Below are positions 1 through 9,956 of a stretch of 12,245 bases of DNA, one piece after another (position 1 is the stretch's first letter; each line of letters starts with the position of its first letter). Both the position numbers and the translations under genes were made by a program. The DNA lies in the NCBI GenBank assembly GCA_002803225.1, contig NXFV01000622.1, positions 1 to 12,245 on the forward strand, in the 5' to 3' direction. Source of the DNA: Gamarada debralockiae (Eukaryota > Ascomycota > Leotiomycetes > Helotiales > Hyphodiscaceae). The notes beneath the pieces are model-generated. The model saw only the letters and a list, made by a program, of their open reading frames with translations. It had not been told where the DNA came from and made no database searches.

Positions 1-759
1 GGACAAGATACCTTTTAGGGCTATATTTGAAGTATTAGCCTTTAGGCGAATAAATAGATTAAGGTTATAGTATTAAAGTAAAGGCGCTATTTAGAAGGTA
101 CTTAGTAGATTAAGGAAGGCCTATTACTAGGGATTACCCTAGGCCTTACTAAAGTCACTGGTTTTTTGTCTATTAATACTACCCTTTAGTAGTAATATAA
201 GTAGCTAAGTAATAGCTAAGTACCCCTTAATAAAGTATTTATAAAAGTTATAGAAACCTAATAGGACTTAAAAGTCTTAGTAGCTTCTTAGAAGATAACT
301 TTCCTATTCCTTGATAATATATATATACTTAAGGTCTATATATATACCTTGAACTCCTATAATAAAGCCTAAAAATTCGATCTCCTTTTAGTAGAACTAG
401 TATTTTAAAGGCTTAGTATATAACTTAGCTACTTATAGGCGCTTATATACTTACTAAAGATATTTATTATATTCCTCCTTTATTTTCAAGAAAATTAGTA
501 TATTATTTAAGTAGACAATACAAAAATCATTAACTAGTCTCTAAAGAGTCTTATTAATATAGGCTTAGAAGATAGTAGAAGTATTAGTAAGACCTATAGG
601 TATTACTAGAAATTTATAGTATCTATAATAAGTTCGAAAGGCTATCTTCTATTTATCTCTTACTTAAATTTAAAGATAATAGTATATATCTTTTAAGTTA
701 ATTTTACTAAAGTACTTAGCTCTTAAGACTTAGTCTATAATCTTAGTAATTAACCATAG
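1..759 (-). pseudogene. decayed Ty3/gypsy reverse transcriptase, partial
   Basis: Read from 759 down to 1, a single frame runs about 253 codons with no frameshift, only about 20 TAA/TAG stops. It follows the Ty3/gypsy reverse transcriptase order: LITKIID near 756-735, AKYFSKINLKDIYY, then FRTYYRYYKFLVIPIGLTN, then the catalytic YxDD box, here VYLNNIL at 516-496, then IEFLGFI and GFYNFYKYFIKGY. The frame ends with the start of the linked RNase H segment, like NLFIRLKANTSNIALKGIL. Both catalytic aspartates read as Asn (507-502), the change expected from G-to-A mutation. Gag, protease and the N-terminal part of the RT are absent beyond about 759, and RNase H and integrase would lie left of the window. 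No LTR was seen. Non-functional. Confidence 0.9.
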
Positions 760-963
760 GGCAAAAAGGGCGTGGTTGCTTATACACAGGCAGACAAATC
801 TTATAATTAAGATTTATTTAATATATACTCTAATATATATATATCACAAATATTTACTTCTTATTAGTTTATTTCTATATATTGTTTTATAATTAATATT
901 TAAAGTTTATAGTTTTATAGTCGAAAATTAAAGTAGCTTACTTAAATTTCTATATTAAAATAG

Positions 964-1022
964 TAGACTAAAACTTAGCCTTTTCTAGAATTACTAGACT
1001 AAAACTTAGCCTATTTTAGAAT
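964..1022. repeat. 31-bp tandem duplication
   Basis: TAGACTAAAACTTAGCC starts at 964 and again at 995, and the sequence after each copy (TTTTCTAGAAT against TATTTTAGAAT) also matches closely. Two copies with a 31-bp period. No function can be assigned. Confidence 0.75.
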
Positions 1023-1220
1023 AGTAAATAATGTAAGCTCTGGAATACTAACCTTTACTAAAACCAACTTTACAATTAAATAAACGTAACTCTTTTTAAT
1101 ACTTTAAGGATATAAATATTAAATTAAATATACTTTAAAAGCCTTATATCTCTTATAATTTAATAATTATAGTAATGAATTTAATACTTTATTATAGTAG
1201 GCTAGGCGCAAAGTTGCTAT

Positions 1221-1305
1221 AAGGCAGTCAAACACTAGTATTTTTGCGACTAGCATAAATATAAGGTAGTTAAGATACTAGTATTTTCGCGACTAGTATA
1301 AATAT
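1221..1305. repeat. 42/43-bp tandem duplication
   Basis: Copy one (1221-1262) and copy two (1263-1305) align along their length, sharing AAGG.AGT at the start and ACTAGTATTTT.GCGACTAG.ATAAATAT at the end. Several differences are C/T transitions consistent with RIP. The GCGACTAG core keeps its CpG in both copies. Confidence 0.8.
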
Positions 1306-1653
1306 AGTATATAGGCCTTTTTACTTATGTTTTTATATATAAAAGCACGAAAGCTGTAACTTATAATATTATAGTCGCCTTTATTAGCTCGAGTTAACAA
1401 GGGCCTAAAAAGTTGCTATAAGTATTAAAGTAAGTATAATATAAAGTATATGCCTAAGGCAAAGTAAAATTAAGTAAAGGAAGTAAAGTATACTTAAGGT
1501 AAAGAAGTTAAATTATTAGATTATAACTAAACTATTTATAGCCCTTAGCTAAGATAAGATATATATTTCTAAAGTTAATGTTGTGTACTAAGTAGTATAG
1601 AATAAGAGAAGAGACATTAATATATAATTACTAAAATATATTTAATAATATCT

Positions 1654-4600
1654 ATAGCTCCTTTAAATAAGAGAGGTCCAAAACAAGTTTATTCCTCCTT
1701 TAAGGAAAGGCACGATATAAGAAACGCACGTAAGAGGTAAGCTAGACGTGACAAGTAAGCTGCCTAGCGAGATACCTAATTAATTAAGGCCTTTCCTCTA
1801 GCTTTCTTATTAGGTCTTAGTAAGAATAACGCTTTTCTACTAGTAGATAAGGCGCTATACTATAAGGGGGAGGACTACTTATTACTAATAATCAACGATA
1901 AGCTCGTACCCCTCCTTACACCGCTAAGCCTGTCCTTGGGTTTAGCTTTAATAGATATCTCAAAGCTTAAGCTAGAGGAATTAGGTATTAGAAAGCCTAC
2001 TATTGAATAGAAGGATACTAAGTTTTTAGATATTAATGAGCTTGTTCTTGATGATAAAGCAAGCGACTAATTAGTAGTAGATAAACTTAGTATGCAATTA
2101 GCTAATCAACTTATATAGTTTCAAGGGTACTGTTATAACTACTATAGGTAATTCGACTATAAGTATTCTGATAAGTATAAAGTATATTCTAGTCTACAGA
2201 CCTTTATTAGTAAGGTTGCTAATAGTAGCTGCCTAGACGTGCTTAGTTTAGGCTAGATAGTATACTATAATGATGACCTTATTAGTTCGATGTTAGCTGC
2301 CTAAAAGCGATAGATCTTTAGTGGAATCTATTTAGATAACTTAAATAAGACCCTTAAATATATTTATATATAAGTAGAGGAGATACTAAGTTAGATGGCG
2401 GAGGTAACATTTGATATCAATAGTATTACGGGATATGCAATGAGCTTGGGTATTGCAAAAGGCAGTATCCGCTAGAATCCTATATAGATACTAGTTTCGG
2501 ATTTCTAGTTAAGCTTATATTTACATTAATAGTAGGTTTATTACTTTAATAATAACGGACGTACTCATTTAGTCCTTAAACCCGTCCACGAGATCCCACA
2601 CTATACGCTTAGTCGGTTAGTTAGTTTTAAAGATACCTTACTATATCTCCTCTTTCTATACCTTTACTAAGAAGGTTAATAAACAAGCTATCTTCTTGAT
2701 AATAACTTTAAAGTATAGATAGATAGTATTCTTCTCCCCGCTATATATAAGTATTATGTGAGTTTGCAGACCTAGTATTATCTATCTAGTTATTAGTATA
2801 GGAAGTGTAATTCTACTACCTAGGGTATTAAGGGATAGAGTTAGAAGGTAGATATAATGCCTTAGGAGTAACTTCTTATATATTTCGTTCCGTTAGACGA
2901 GCTGTATTATATGTGGTAAACTATCTAAGAGACTATAGAACAGGTAGGCCTATAGTAGTTTAAAGGTATTACTATTCTACTTTATACTAAGAATCTAAAG
3001 ATACTAATAAAAGACTTTACTTAGGTAAGAATAATAGCCTAGCTTTAGAATTACTAGTAGAGTATAGTAGATAACGTATATACGTTTATAGACTTTTACT
3101 ATAATATTAGGAAGGAGACGTATCCTAGTTAGACCTACCTTATGGCTAAAGATCTTAGCGACTCGCTAGTCGCGGAGATCTTACTTTAAAAGAAGTATTA
3201 TCTAGATAGTTATTATATATAGTATTAGAATAGCGGGAGATTTGACTTATATAAGTAGATCTAGTACTTAACGGCAATGCTCGCTGACTTTGTCTCTATA
3301 GGAGTTAAGCCTAGGGTTAGTTCGTAGTAATATAGTAGTAGCCTTTTATATAGCTAATTTTATTTGAGTATAAAAGAGGTGTTTATAGCTAGAAACTAGT
3401 ACCCTTTTACTAATACTACTATTAAGACTCTAGCCCTAGACCTGTAGCTACGAAAGACCTGGGAGTATATAGGGGCGGGCCTTAGTCACAATCCTATCGC
3501 TTTAATCAAGGTATATCTTTATACTAAAGCTTGATATTACTATAGGATTTAAAGGTTAATATAAAAGTCGTTTAAAATCTAAGAGGAGTATTAGATCTTA
3601 GCTGCTCTTTTAGATACTATTGATAGTCGTTTTAAAGCATTAGATCTATAGTACTAAAGGATTACTCCTGCTAGCAATAAGCTGCCTTACGTTATATACC
3701 CGACTACTGCTGTGCTCTCCTAGTATTAATAGAATATTAATAAGTTTTACATAGGGTTCAAGATAGTCTACAGTCTTAGTTAGACTTACTAGGTCACGTA
3801 AGAGCATACTTGGATTATACTAATATTCCTTTAGTATCTTTAATTCTCCTATAAGAGTAGGTTAATAAAGGAATTTACTAGTTACTAGTAGGACGTATAA
3901 TATACGCTAAGCGCAGATACTCCTAATGGCCTTCGTCGAACTAAAGGGTTAGGATTTAAAGTAACTATACTTTAATTTAGCTACCTATAGTTTTTAAAGA
4001 AAGTAGACTAGGAAATAATAACTTTCAAGGCTTTATACAGATAATATATACTCTTTAATAACCTATCTATATAGCGAGTATACTATGCACGATATAGGCA
4101 AATCCGCGACGTCCGCGAAGACTTCATTAGTATAAATAAGATCTAGCAGTTAATATAAGAGTTTGAGGATATCCCTTAATACTAGGATTTTCTTAAGGAC
4201 GTTTTGTAGTAGATGTATCTATATATATTCTAAAAAGATATCTTCTAGTAGATTAAACTACTCTTAAAGAAAGATTGTGTTTAAGATACACTTATTAGAA
4301 GGGTAGCTTTGTGCTAGTAGAGTATTAATCGCGCTCTATAGCCTCGATATAGCCTACTATATCTCGTGACAGGGAAGTGACTTACAGTACAAAGCGTTGA
4401 CGTCCTCTTTGCATAGCTTTAGGAATAAAGAGATAATTAATTCTAGTGGAAGTACTAGAGTGAGAAGCCTTATCGTCTGCTCTACTAACGTAGTTTTAAA
4501 ACGATTTAGTAGATACAGGGGAAAAAGCATACACAGGAGTAAAAGCGCAAGTTAAAGAGCTCCTTTATTCGAAGCTACTAGCTCTTACCCTACCCGTAAG

Positions 4601-5550
4601 GGGATCGGTTTATTAAACGGCAAGGAAAGTAAGTCTGTTAGTAGTCGAGCTACTATTTGGGAGTATATGTATATTACTAGAACTAAGAAGAGCTTAGAGT
4701 ACAGCCCTTCCCTATATCTTATATTAACTATTACCTACTTGACAGATAGAGATTGTCTTACGATTCGATATAATATATAGAGTATAAGATATAACCTGAG
4801 TATAATCTTTCTAATCTGTTAGAAAGTGAAGTATACAAGGAAGTATTATAGCTTGTAGTTAAGAGACAACTTACTTAAGATATTAGAATCTATCTCGAGC
4901 CTAATATAGATACTACTAACGTAGAGATGTATTATATCAATAGTAGTTCTAATAGCCTAACTAGGTTATTGTGTAGCCTCTAGAGTAAGCTTAATTGAGA
5001 GACGGAAAAGTATAGGGGGCTTTACTACAAGCCAAGGTACTCTAGACATTAGGATAAGAGCGATAGCGAGAGTGCTAGCGACCTTACGTTAGACGAAGAG
5101 CAGCTCGACCTTTACTGGTAGTGGCAAGAGCAAGTGATAATAGACAAGATACAAGAGTTAGAGCGGCTCTAAGCCAAAGAGGTGGAATCTAAGAGGCAGT
5201 AGAAGTAGCTTGCGAAGGAGTAGTGGTAGGCGCGAAGACAGAAGATTGAAGTAGTAGAGCGTAGGCGTTTGAAGCTCGAGTAGCGGCAGTAGTAGTAGTT
5301 AATAGGGGAAGTATTTTAAATAGTTACTACTAGGTACGATACTCAAGATACTTGGCTATAACGGGGAAGGATTACTAGGAGAGAGAAGAGAAGTAGAGGG
5401 GAGCTAGAAGAAGGCTAAGGGAACGCCGGATAGGTTAGAGTGATGTAAGGGGAACTTAATATCTAGGTAGTTTAGGCGGCTGAGCAAGGGTTTATATAGA
5501 AACTATACTAGTGGCTACTCTCTAGTAAGGTACTAGTACTCTTAGCGTAC
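1654..5550 (+). pseudogene. decayed large gene of unknown family, ~1,300 codons
   Basis: One frame stays readable for about 3.9 kb with no frameshift. Its stops are nearly all TAA/TAG, plus one TGA at 3532. The product is not one I recognise. The start is uncertain: an ATA at 1654 before APLNKRGPKQVYSSF may be a mutated ATG. The first ~50 residues are basic (KRQARRDKQ). Around residues 159-169 a Tyr-crowded segment (YCYNYYR.FDYK) could be a damaged Cys/His metal-binding knuckle, since RIP turns both residues into Tyr. The middle holds well-kept segments such as PVHEIPHYTLSRLVSFKDTL (2581-2640) and YARYRQIRDVREDFI (4084-4128). From about 5098 to 5310 the protein is rich in Gln, Glu, Arg and Lys with a heptad-like pattern (coiled coil), after an acidic patch, DKSDSESASDLTLDEEQ. 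The end is unclear: the frame passes into the hairpin repeat at 5552-5582. Long span and repeat-directed damage suggest a mobile-element or subtelomeric family, by inference only. Confidence 0.75.
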
Positions 5551-5551
5551 A

Positions 5552-5582
5552 TACTCTATTTCCCGGCCTAGGGCTGGGAAAT
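5552..5582. repeat. near-palindromic hairpin repeat, copy 1
   Basis: TACTCT is followed by a 25-bp near-palindrome at 5558-5582 with arms ATTTCCC and GGGAAAT. The inner GGCC arm also pairs, giving a stem of about 11 bp with one G-T wobble. It differs from copy 2 at one base (CCTAGGG against CCTGGGG), a G-to-A change. It lies where the plus-strand gene ends, between convergent frames. Confidence 0.85.
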
Positions 5583-5618
5583 TAGATATAGGGGTATAAG
5601 TATTAGTTACTTAAGGGC

Positions 5619-5642
5619 TTATTAATCTATTTCTTATTAATT
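5619..5642. repeat. 24-bp direct repeat, left copy
   Basis: This copy, containing ATTAATCTATTTCTTATTAA, matches 7819-7842 at 23 of 24 bases; the one difference is T against A. The two copies lie exactly 2,200 bp apart in the same orientation and bracket the doubtful minus-strand decayed gene. Confidence 0.6.
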
Positions 5643-7690
5643 GCTTATTATCTAGCTTACCTCCCTTTGCTTTTTACTTAGCTGCCCTTGCCTAGATAGT
5701 ACTCTATTTCCCGGCCTGGGGCTGGGAAATATAGTAGGATTACTATTAAGTATTAGACCAAGTATATTACTAAGGGCTTTAGTATAAATACTGAGTTACT
5801 TAGCTTTAAAGCTATAGTAGTCCTTTGTAGCTATAACTAACTAAATCCCGGGTTGATATATAGTTAACGAGCCTTATTATTTAATCCTAGATAAAGTTCG
5901 TTTAAGGTCTTACTTTAGGATATACTCCTCTTTCCTATAGCGTAACTATAATATCCTTGATATAGTATTATATGGCTATTCTTATTACAAACTAGAATCT
6001 CGTATTTAGGTCGTTGAGAAGAGTGATAATATAAGTATAGGAGTTCTGTTATAACCTAGATAAGTACAATTTATTATATAGTCCTAGAGAATATTATTGC
6101 CGCTAGCAATTACATGATTATTTGTCTAGTTAGGAACGCTTAAGTACTTCCTTATCTAATCTTCTGTTAAGTTATAGAGTTTAGAGATAGCAGCTTTATA
6201 TTCGAGCGTAAGCTCCTTATTGCTTTAGTGCAAAACTATAGCATTAGATAAAGGAGAAGTACGTGGTTTAGTAACGAAGTGTTGAGTACTACCTAAAACA
6301 GAGAACCCTAGTAAGGCTAGTATTTAAGAGGCTAATAAAGGTACTCTTGTAAGTAACTTGCCCTTTCTTAGTTTAGTTAGTATATCTAGTCGATTTTAAG
6401 GACTATTGCTAAGTGAAGAACTAACGTTGTACCCTAAGTTATATTTACTAGAGTTATACCTATCTAAGTTAAATGTACTTATATTATACCCTCTTATATT
6501 ATTAAATTGTATCTTTAGGGGGCCTATATTAGTAGGATAGAAGGTCTTTAGTAGCTAACTTATTACCGAGGGAGAGGTTATACTACTTAATATACCTCCG
6601 CTATAACTAGGAATATAATTAGCTAATAGAGATTAGAAAGGATCTTAAAAAGTAATTATAGTATTATAGTAAGTACTTAATCTTAGGTTAGTATTTATTT
6701 ATAATACTTGCTTTCCCTTGAGCTACTCTTTTTAGAAGGCGATTTACTTAACTAAACTCTCCTAGACTTACTTCTATTAGGATTTAACTTCGTTAAATTT
6801 CTTTAAGCTCTTTTTATACTTTAGTTTGAGGTCCTTATATTCTTCTCTTGCGGTTTAGAGCTAGCGTTGTAGTTTATTACGTTTATTCTTGACCCGGTCG
6901 AATTCTTTCTAAAGGCTTCGTTATTAATTATTAAACTATTATATAATCTTATAAAGGCCTTAAGTTAACGTTACTTGGATTTATCTAAGGATATTGGGGC
7001 TTTTTAAGATCATTTGCTAAACCTCTGTAAGTTTCTCTTAGAACTTTACTAATAGTTCGCTAACGGTTATACCCTACTACAACTGTTAGTACTCGGAACT
7101 TATACGAGAGCTCCCTTAAGGTGAACTGCCTTGCCTTAGTAGAAGGTACCTAGATTTATAGTAGTATTATTAAATCTTATATCTTAGGTAAAATTAGATC
7201 TAGTATATGCTTGAGCTAGTATTCCGCCTATAATATCTAACTTTGATACATTAGTCTTGACTAGATATAATAGATTAAGTACTTGAATATTAGTTATATT
7301 AATAGTAGAGTCCTTGGTTCTAGAGTATTAAACCTATATAACTATTTAGCGTAATGTTTTAGTTTGGATTTCCTGGGCTAAGTAGGGATACTATAGAAGG
7401 TCTGGATTAGATAGGTATAGTAGAACTGTGACTAAGACTATTGAGAACCTTAATTAAACTCAAAGACTAATAATTAGATAATAGGTACTTTGATATATTA
7501 ACGTTCTTAGGGTGAGGTTCGATAAACTTATTAATAAAGGTATTAATTAAGTAGATATACTTAAGGGCTATAAAGTATTAGAATATTGTATAAAATATAT
7601 AGGATATAGCCTTATTAAAAGTAAAGGTAAGAGCAGTAGTATTAAGGAGGTTAATACGATTTAGGTAGTAGTATAATATTATAGGGAAGA
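5640..7690 (-). pseudogene. probable decayed coding region, frame-shifted, unknown product
   Basis: On the minus strand three blocks read as protein-like with relatively few stops. 7690-7325 has only a handful of stops in about 120 codons and includes LNRINLLNTTALTFTFNKA and LINTFINKFIEPHPKNVN. About 7310-6730 shifts to another frame: INITNIQVLNLLYLVKTNV, then a Ser/Lys/Arg-rich stretch. About 6720-5640 returns to the first frame, Ser/Asn-rich (STFNLDRYNSSKYNLGYNVS), ending FPSPRPGNRVLSRQGQLSKK across hairpin copy 2. The shifts near 7320 and 6715 could be indels or lost introns. A competing minus frame is also readable over 7081-6721 (LARNRKRR, VNRLLKRVAQGK), so the true frame there is open. 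I recognise no family or catalytic motif. It converges on the large plus-strand gene. Confidence 0.4.
5700..5730. repeat. near-palindromic hairpin repeat, copy 2
   Basis: The same 31 bp as at 5552-5582 with one base different; the palindrome is 5706-5730. This copy keeps CCTGGGG and looks less mutated. Similarity continues downstream in broken form: both copies are followed within about 50 bp by TAAGTATTAG and then a TTACT(TA)AGGGCTT string. The unit duplicated at about 148 bp is therefore probably longer than the hairpin itself. Confidence 0.85.
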
Positions 7691-8019
7691 GAGAGGTAAG
7701 AGTTTTTGGCCTTAGTTGATATTATATTAATCAATTAATTAGCTATATACTTAAGAAGTTAAGGTAGTTTTTAAGAAAAGAGAGCTAGATAATTACTTTT
7801 AAGTAAGTAAATACAAGGTTATTAATCTATTTCTAATTAATTATATAGGGTTTATTATTGCCCCGTTTATTTCTATTCCTTTCTATATATAATAAGATAA
7901 TCCTAGGAAAGGACTTAAGAGAAAAAAGAGAGAACTAGATAGGAAAAGTTAAGAGTATATAAAGTAAGAGGTATAAGGAGGCTAAGTAGAGGAGACTTAA
8001 TACTAACCTGCTGCTACGC
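7691..8019. other. non-coding gap, purine-rich at its right end
   Basis: I see no supported gene. The stretch is very AT-rich and carries the right copy of the 24-bp direct repeat (7819-7842). From about 7911 to 8003 the plus strand is strongly purine-rich (GGAAAGGACTTAAGAG and similar). This lies just downstream of the minus-strand gene ending at 8020 and may be its 3' untranslated region. Confidence 0.5.
7819..7842. repeat. 24-bp direct repeat, right copy
   Basis: Matches 5619-5642 at 23 of 24 bases, in the same orientation and 2,200 bp away. See the left copy. Confidence 0.6.
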
Positions 8020-9498
8020 TTACTTACTGGCCTTATAGCGAGACTTACTACTATGAGTCGTGTAAGTGCCTTTCTTAGGGGTCCTTTTCTTTGTCTTATA
8101 GGAGATAGGGTTATAGTTATTGTTATTAGCCTCGCTATCGCTAGTCTCGCTGTCGCTAGCCTCGCCGTCGCTAGCCTTACTGCCGTTAGCCTTACTATAA
8201 GCCTTGCTATCGTCCGCCTTGCTATTGTTTATTTCGGCTTTATTACTAGTAGGAGGGAGAGCTACATTAGAATCACTACTACTATCTGATATAACTATAG
8301 CCTTATCCTCGTCGCTAGGACTAGCGTAGGGGCTATACGTCTTACTACCGAAAGTTAGGTGAGTAGGCTCGCTATTATTGAGGCCGTCTTTGTCTTTGTT
8401 ACCTATAATAGGGAGAGCTACGTCAGGATTATTATTACTATCGGATATAATCGCAGCCTTATCGCTAAGGCTAGGGCTAGCTCGGGGGCTACACGTCTTT
8501 CTACGGCCAGGGGGGTAAGTAGGCTTATCGCTATTAGTAGTACTGTCGTTAAGGCTATCTTTAGCTTTAGTAGCAGAGGCAGCTAAGAGGGCTGATCTAG
8601 CTTTACGACTGCCTTCGAGTCGCTTATTAACTGTATAGTGTTTGCTATTATAGTCCTTGCTCATACTACCTTTGACTTAATTATAACCTATAGTTTCTTT
8701 GTCTTAGACTTTATTGTCTTTGTCTTTATTGCCTTTAGTGTTATCGTCTTTGTCTTAGTTGTCTTTGTCGTTATCGTTATCTTCGGAATTAACTACACGC
8801 TCCATTAAAAGTACGGCCTTGCCACTGCCCTTGGCCTTCTTAGACACCTTCTTTCTGGCGCCTAAAGTAGCCTTACGTTTTTAGGTAACCCTAGACCCCT
8901 TCTTTCCCTTCTTGTCCTTGGCCTTCTTCTTGGGAGTACTTGTTTTACTACTATCTAAGTTGGTATTAAGGTCGGCATAAGAGTAGGGACTAGGGTTATA
9001 AGGCTGGGAGTTAATATACTCGTCATAGGCCTTTAGTGTGTATCTTATACTAGTTCGGTCGTATATGCAATCGTCCTTCTCACTACTAATATATAGGGTA
9101 TCCTTCAACTATCTGGTATATCGAGGGTAGGCAGTAATATCGTCTTCTGTAAGTAGGGATTAGTTGCGGGCTAAGGCTAGAGAACTGTAGAGGGTACGGC
9201 TGGCAAGGGTGAGAACTAAGCCGTTGGGGCCAAGGAATAGACGGCTATAGTAAGCAAATGCAGCCTAGACCTTTATGCCTTTAACGAATAGGAGCTAGAA
9301 TAAGGTGCTATTCTATGCTTGTATATAGCCGATATCTCTCGCGTAGATAAGTATACTAATGACGTAGTTAGAGAGCTTGTCCTTAATATAGAGGCTATCT
9401 ATTACTATTTTAATAAGGTTATTAATATAGAGGGTGCCTTTAGTAGGATCGAAGATATAGTACGAAGCTAGTTTATATAGTATAAGGTTTAAAGTCAT
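8020..9498 (-). pseudogene. decayed gene for a disordered, nuclear-looking protein, 492 codons
   Basis: One frame runs from an ATG at 9498 to a TAA at 8022-8020, with nine internal TAA/TAG stops and no frameshift. Residues 1-180 look folded (DPTKGTLYINN, YVISILIYARDIGYIQA, LFLGPNGLVLTLASRTLYSS, SLLTEDDITAYPRYTR). Residues about 187-230 are two Lys/Arg patches (KKKAKDKKGKKGSR, KRKATLGARKKVSKKAKG), typical of nuclear localisation or DNA/RNA contact. An Asp/Asn/Lys-rich stretch follows, then a 52-residue duplication (about residues 330-430) repeating SPxASPS and a hydrophobic-acidic IISDS/VISDS motif. The C-terminus is an acidic SDGEASDSETSDSE tail followed by a basic end. This layout fits an intrinsically disordered chromatin- or SUMO-associated protein, but no family is recognised. 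It is divergent to the plus-strand gene that starts near 10058. The stretch 8020-8664 remains open by chance survival. It keeps more GC than its neighbours. Confidence 0.7.
8255..8526 (-). repeat. 156-bp (52-codon) in-frame internal duplication
   Basis: The string GGGAGAGCTAC starts at 8255 and at 8411, and about 115 bp after each align, so the period is 156 bp and in frame. Each copy encodes SPxASPS, then (A/V)IISDS- or IVISDS-like residues, then VALP. Copy cores are IISDSNNN (residues about 350-357) and IVISDSSSD (about 401-409). Confidence 0.75.
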
Positions 9499-9658
9499 AG
9501 TTATAATTATTAGATAGGGATTATTCTTTGAAAGCAAAGTAAAGTAGCTTAAGTAAGGGTTAGGAAAGGGACGGGACAAGATAGGGTAGTAAGAGGACAA
9601 GAGGGAACAAAGGGGGGGGTACTTACAGAAGGGACAGTATACATATAAAGGTTATAAA

Positions 9659-9908
9659 AGAAAAAGAAAAAGAAAAAGCTTAAAGGAAAATTAAGGGGTT
9701 TAAATATTTTAAGAAGTGAATTTAAAGAAAGTAAATTTATAAAAGGTAGATTTATAGACAAAGAAAAGTAAATTTAAAGATAAAGTAAACTAATTTTAAA
9801 AGGAGAAGTGAATATTAGAGGAAAAGTAAATTAGTAATAATAAGTATATTACTCCTGATTTTCTATTTAACTCCCTCTTAAAAAAAGCTTTTCGATTTTT
9901 CTTTTTCT
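9659..9908. repeat. inverted repeat pair enclosing ~200 bp
   Basis: The left arm 9659-9681 (AGAAAAAGAAAAA...AAAAGCTT) is the reverse complement of the right arm 9885-9908, apart from a small mismatch or gap where the right arm reads TCG. The arms end inward at AAGCTT and enclose about 203 bp. It could be a small MITE-like element or a chance pairing of low-complexity purine and pyrimidine tracts. No convincing target-site duplication was seen. Confidence 0.45.
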
Positions 9909-9956
9909 AAAAAATAAAACGAAATATAAGTATAATCTTTTATATATATTAAGAGC

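Larger units (their letters stand above)
760..1653. other. AT-rich non-coding stretch
   Basis: I see no coding frame here on either strand. The stretch holds an AT dinucleotide run near 829-843, a 31-bp tandem duplication (964-1022) and a 42/43-bp tandem duplication (1221-1305). The string AAGTTGCTATAAG occurs at about 1211 and again near 1409. It would contain the upstream region of the plus-strand gene that follows, but no convincing promoter element stands out against the TA-rich background. Confidence 0.6.

Noticed and set aside
829..843. AT dinucleotide run
   Set aside because: Too short and too ordinary in this composition to mean anything by itself.
5706..5730. Helitron 3' end (terminal hairpin)
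   Set aside because: No CTRR follows the hairpin at the expected distance, and no Rep/helicase motif was seen.
8053..8586. Two plus-strand open frames (8053-8289 and 8359-8586)
   Set aside because: They are antisense to the minus-strand gene. Their Leu/Ala/Ser/Val-rich repeats are the complement of its acidic and SPxASPS repeats.
9559..9626. A possible intron before the minus-strand gene: GTAAGT at 9626-9621 and CTAAC at 9563-9559
   Set aside because: No YAG acceptor follows at a suitable distance, and the stretch is low-complexity, so I did not annotate it.
9612..9626. Polypurine tract and start of a 3' LTR (purine run, G run, then TACTTACAG)
   Set aside because: No matching LTR copy, primer-binding site or retroelement frame lies beside it in this window.
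9549..9761. A minus-strand frame with a poly-Phe run
   Set aside because: It is produced by the purine-rich tract read from the other strand; low complexity and no protein-like content.
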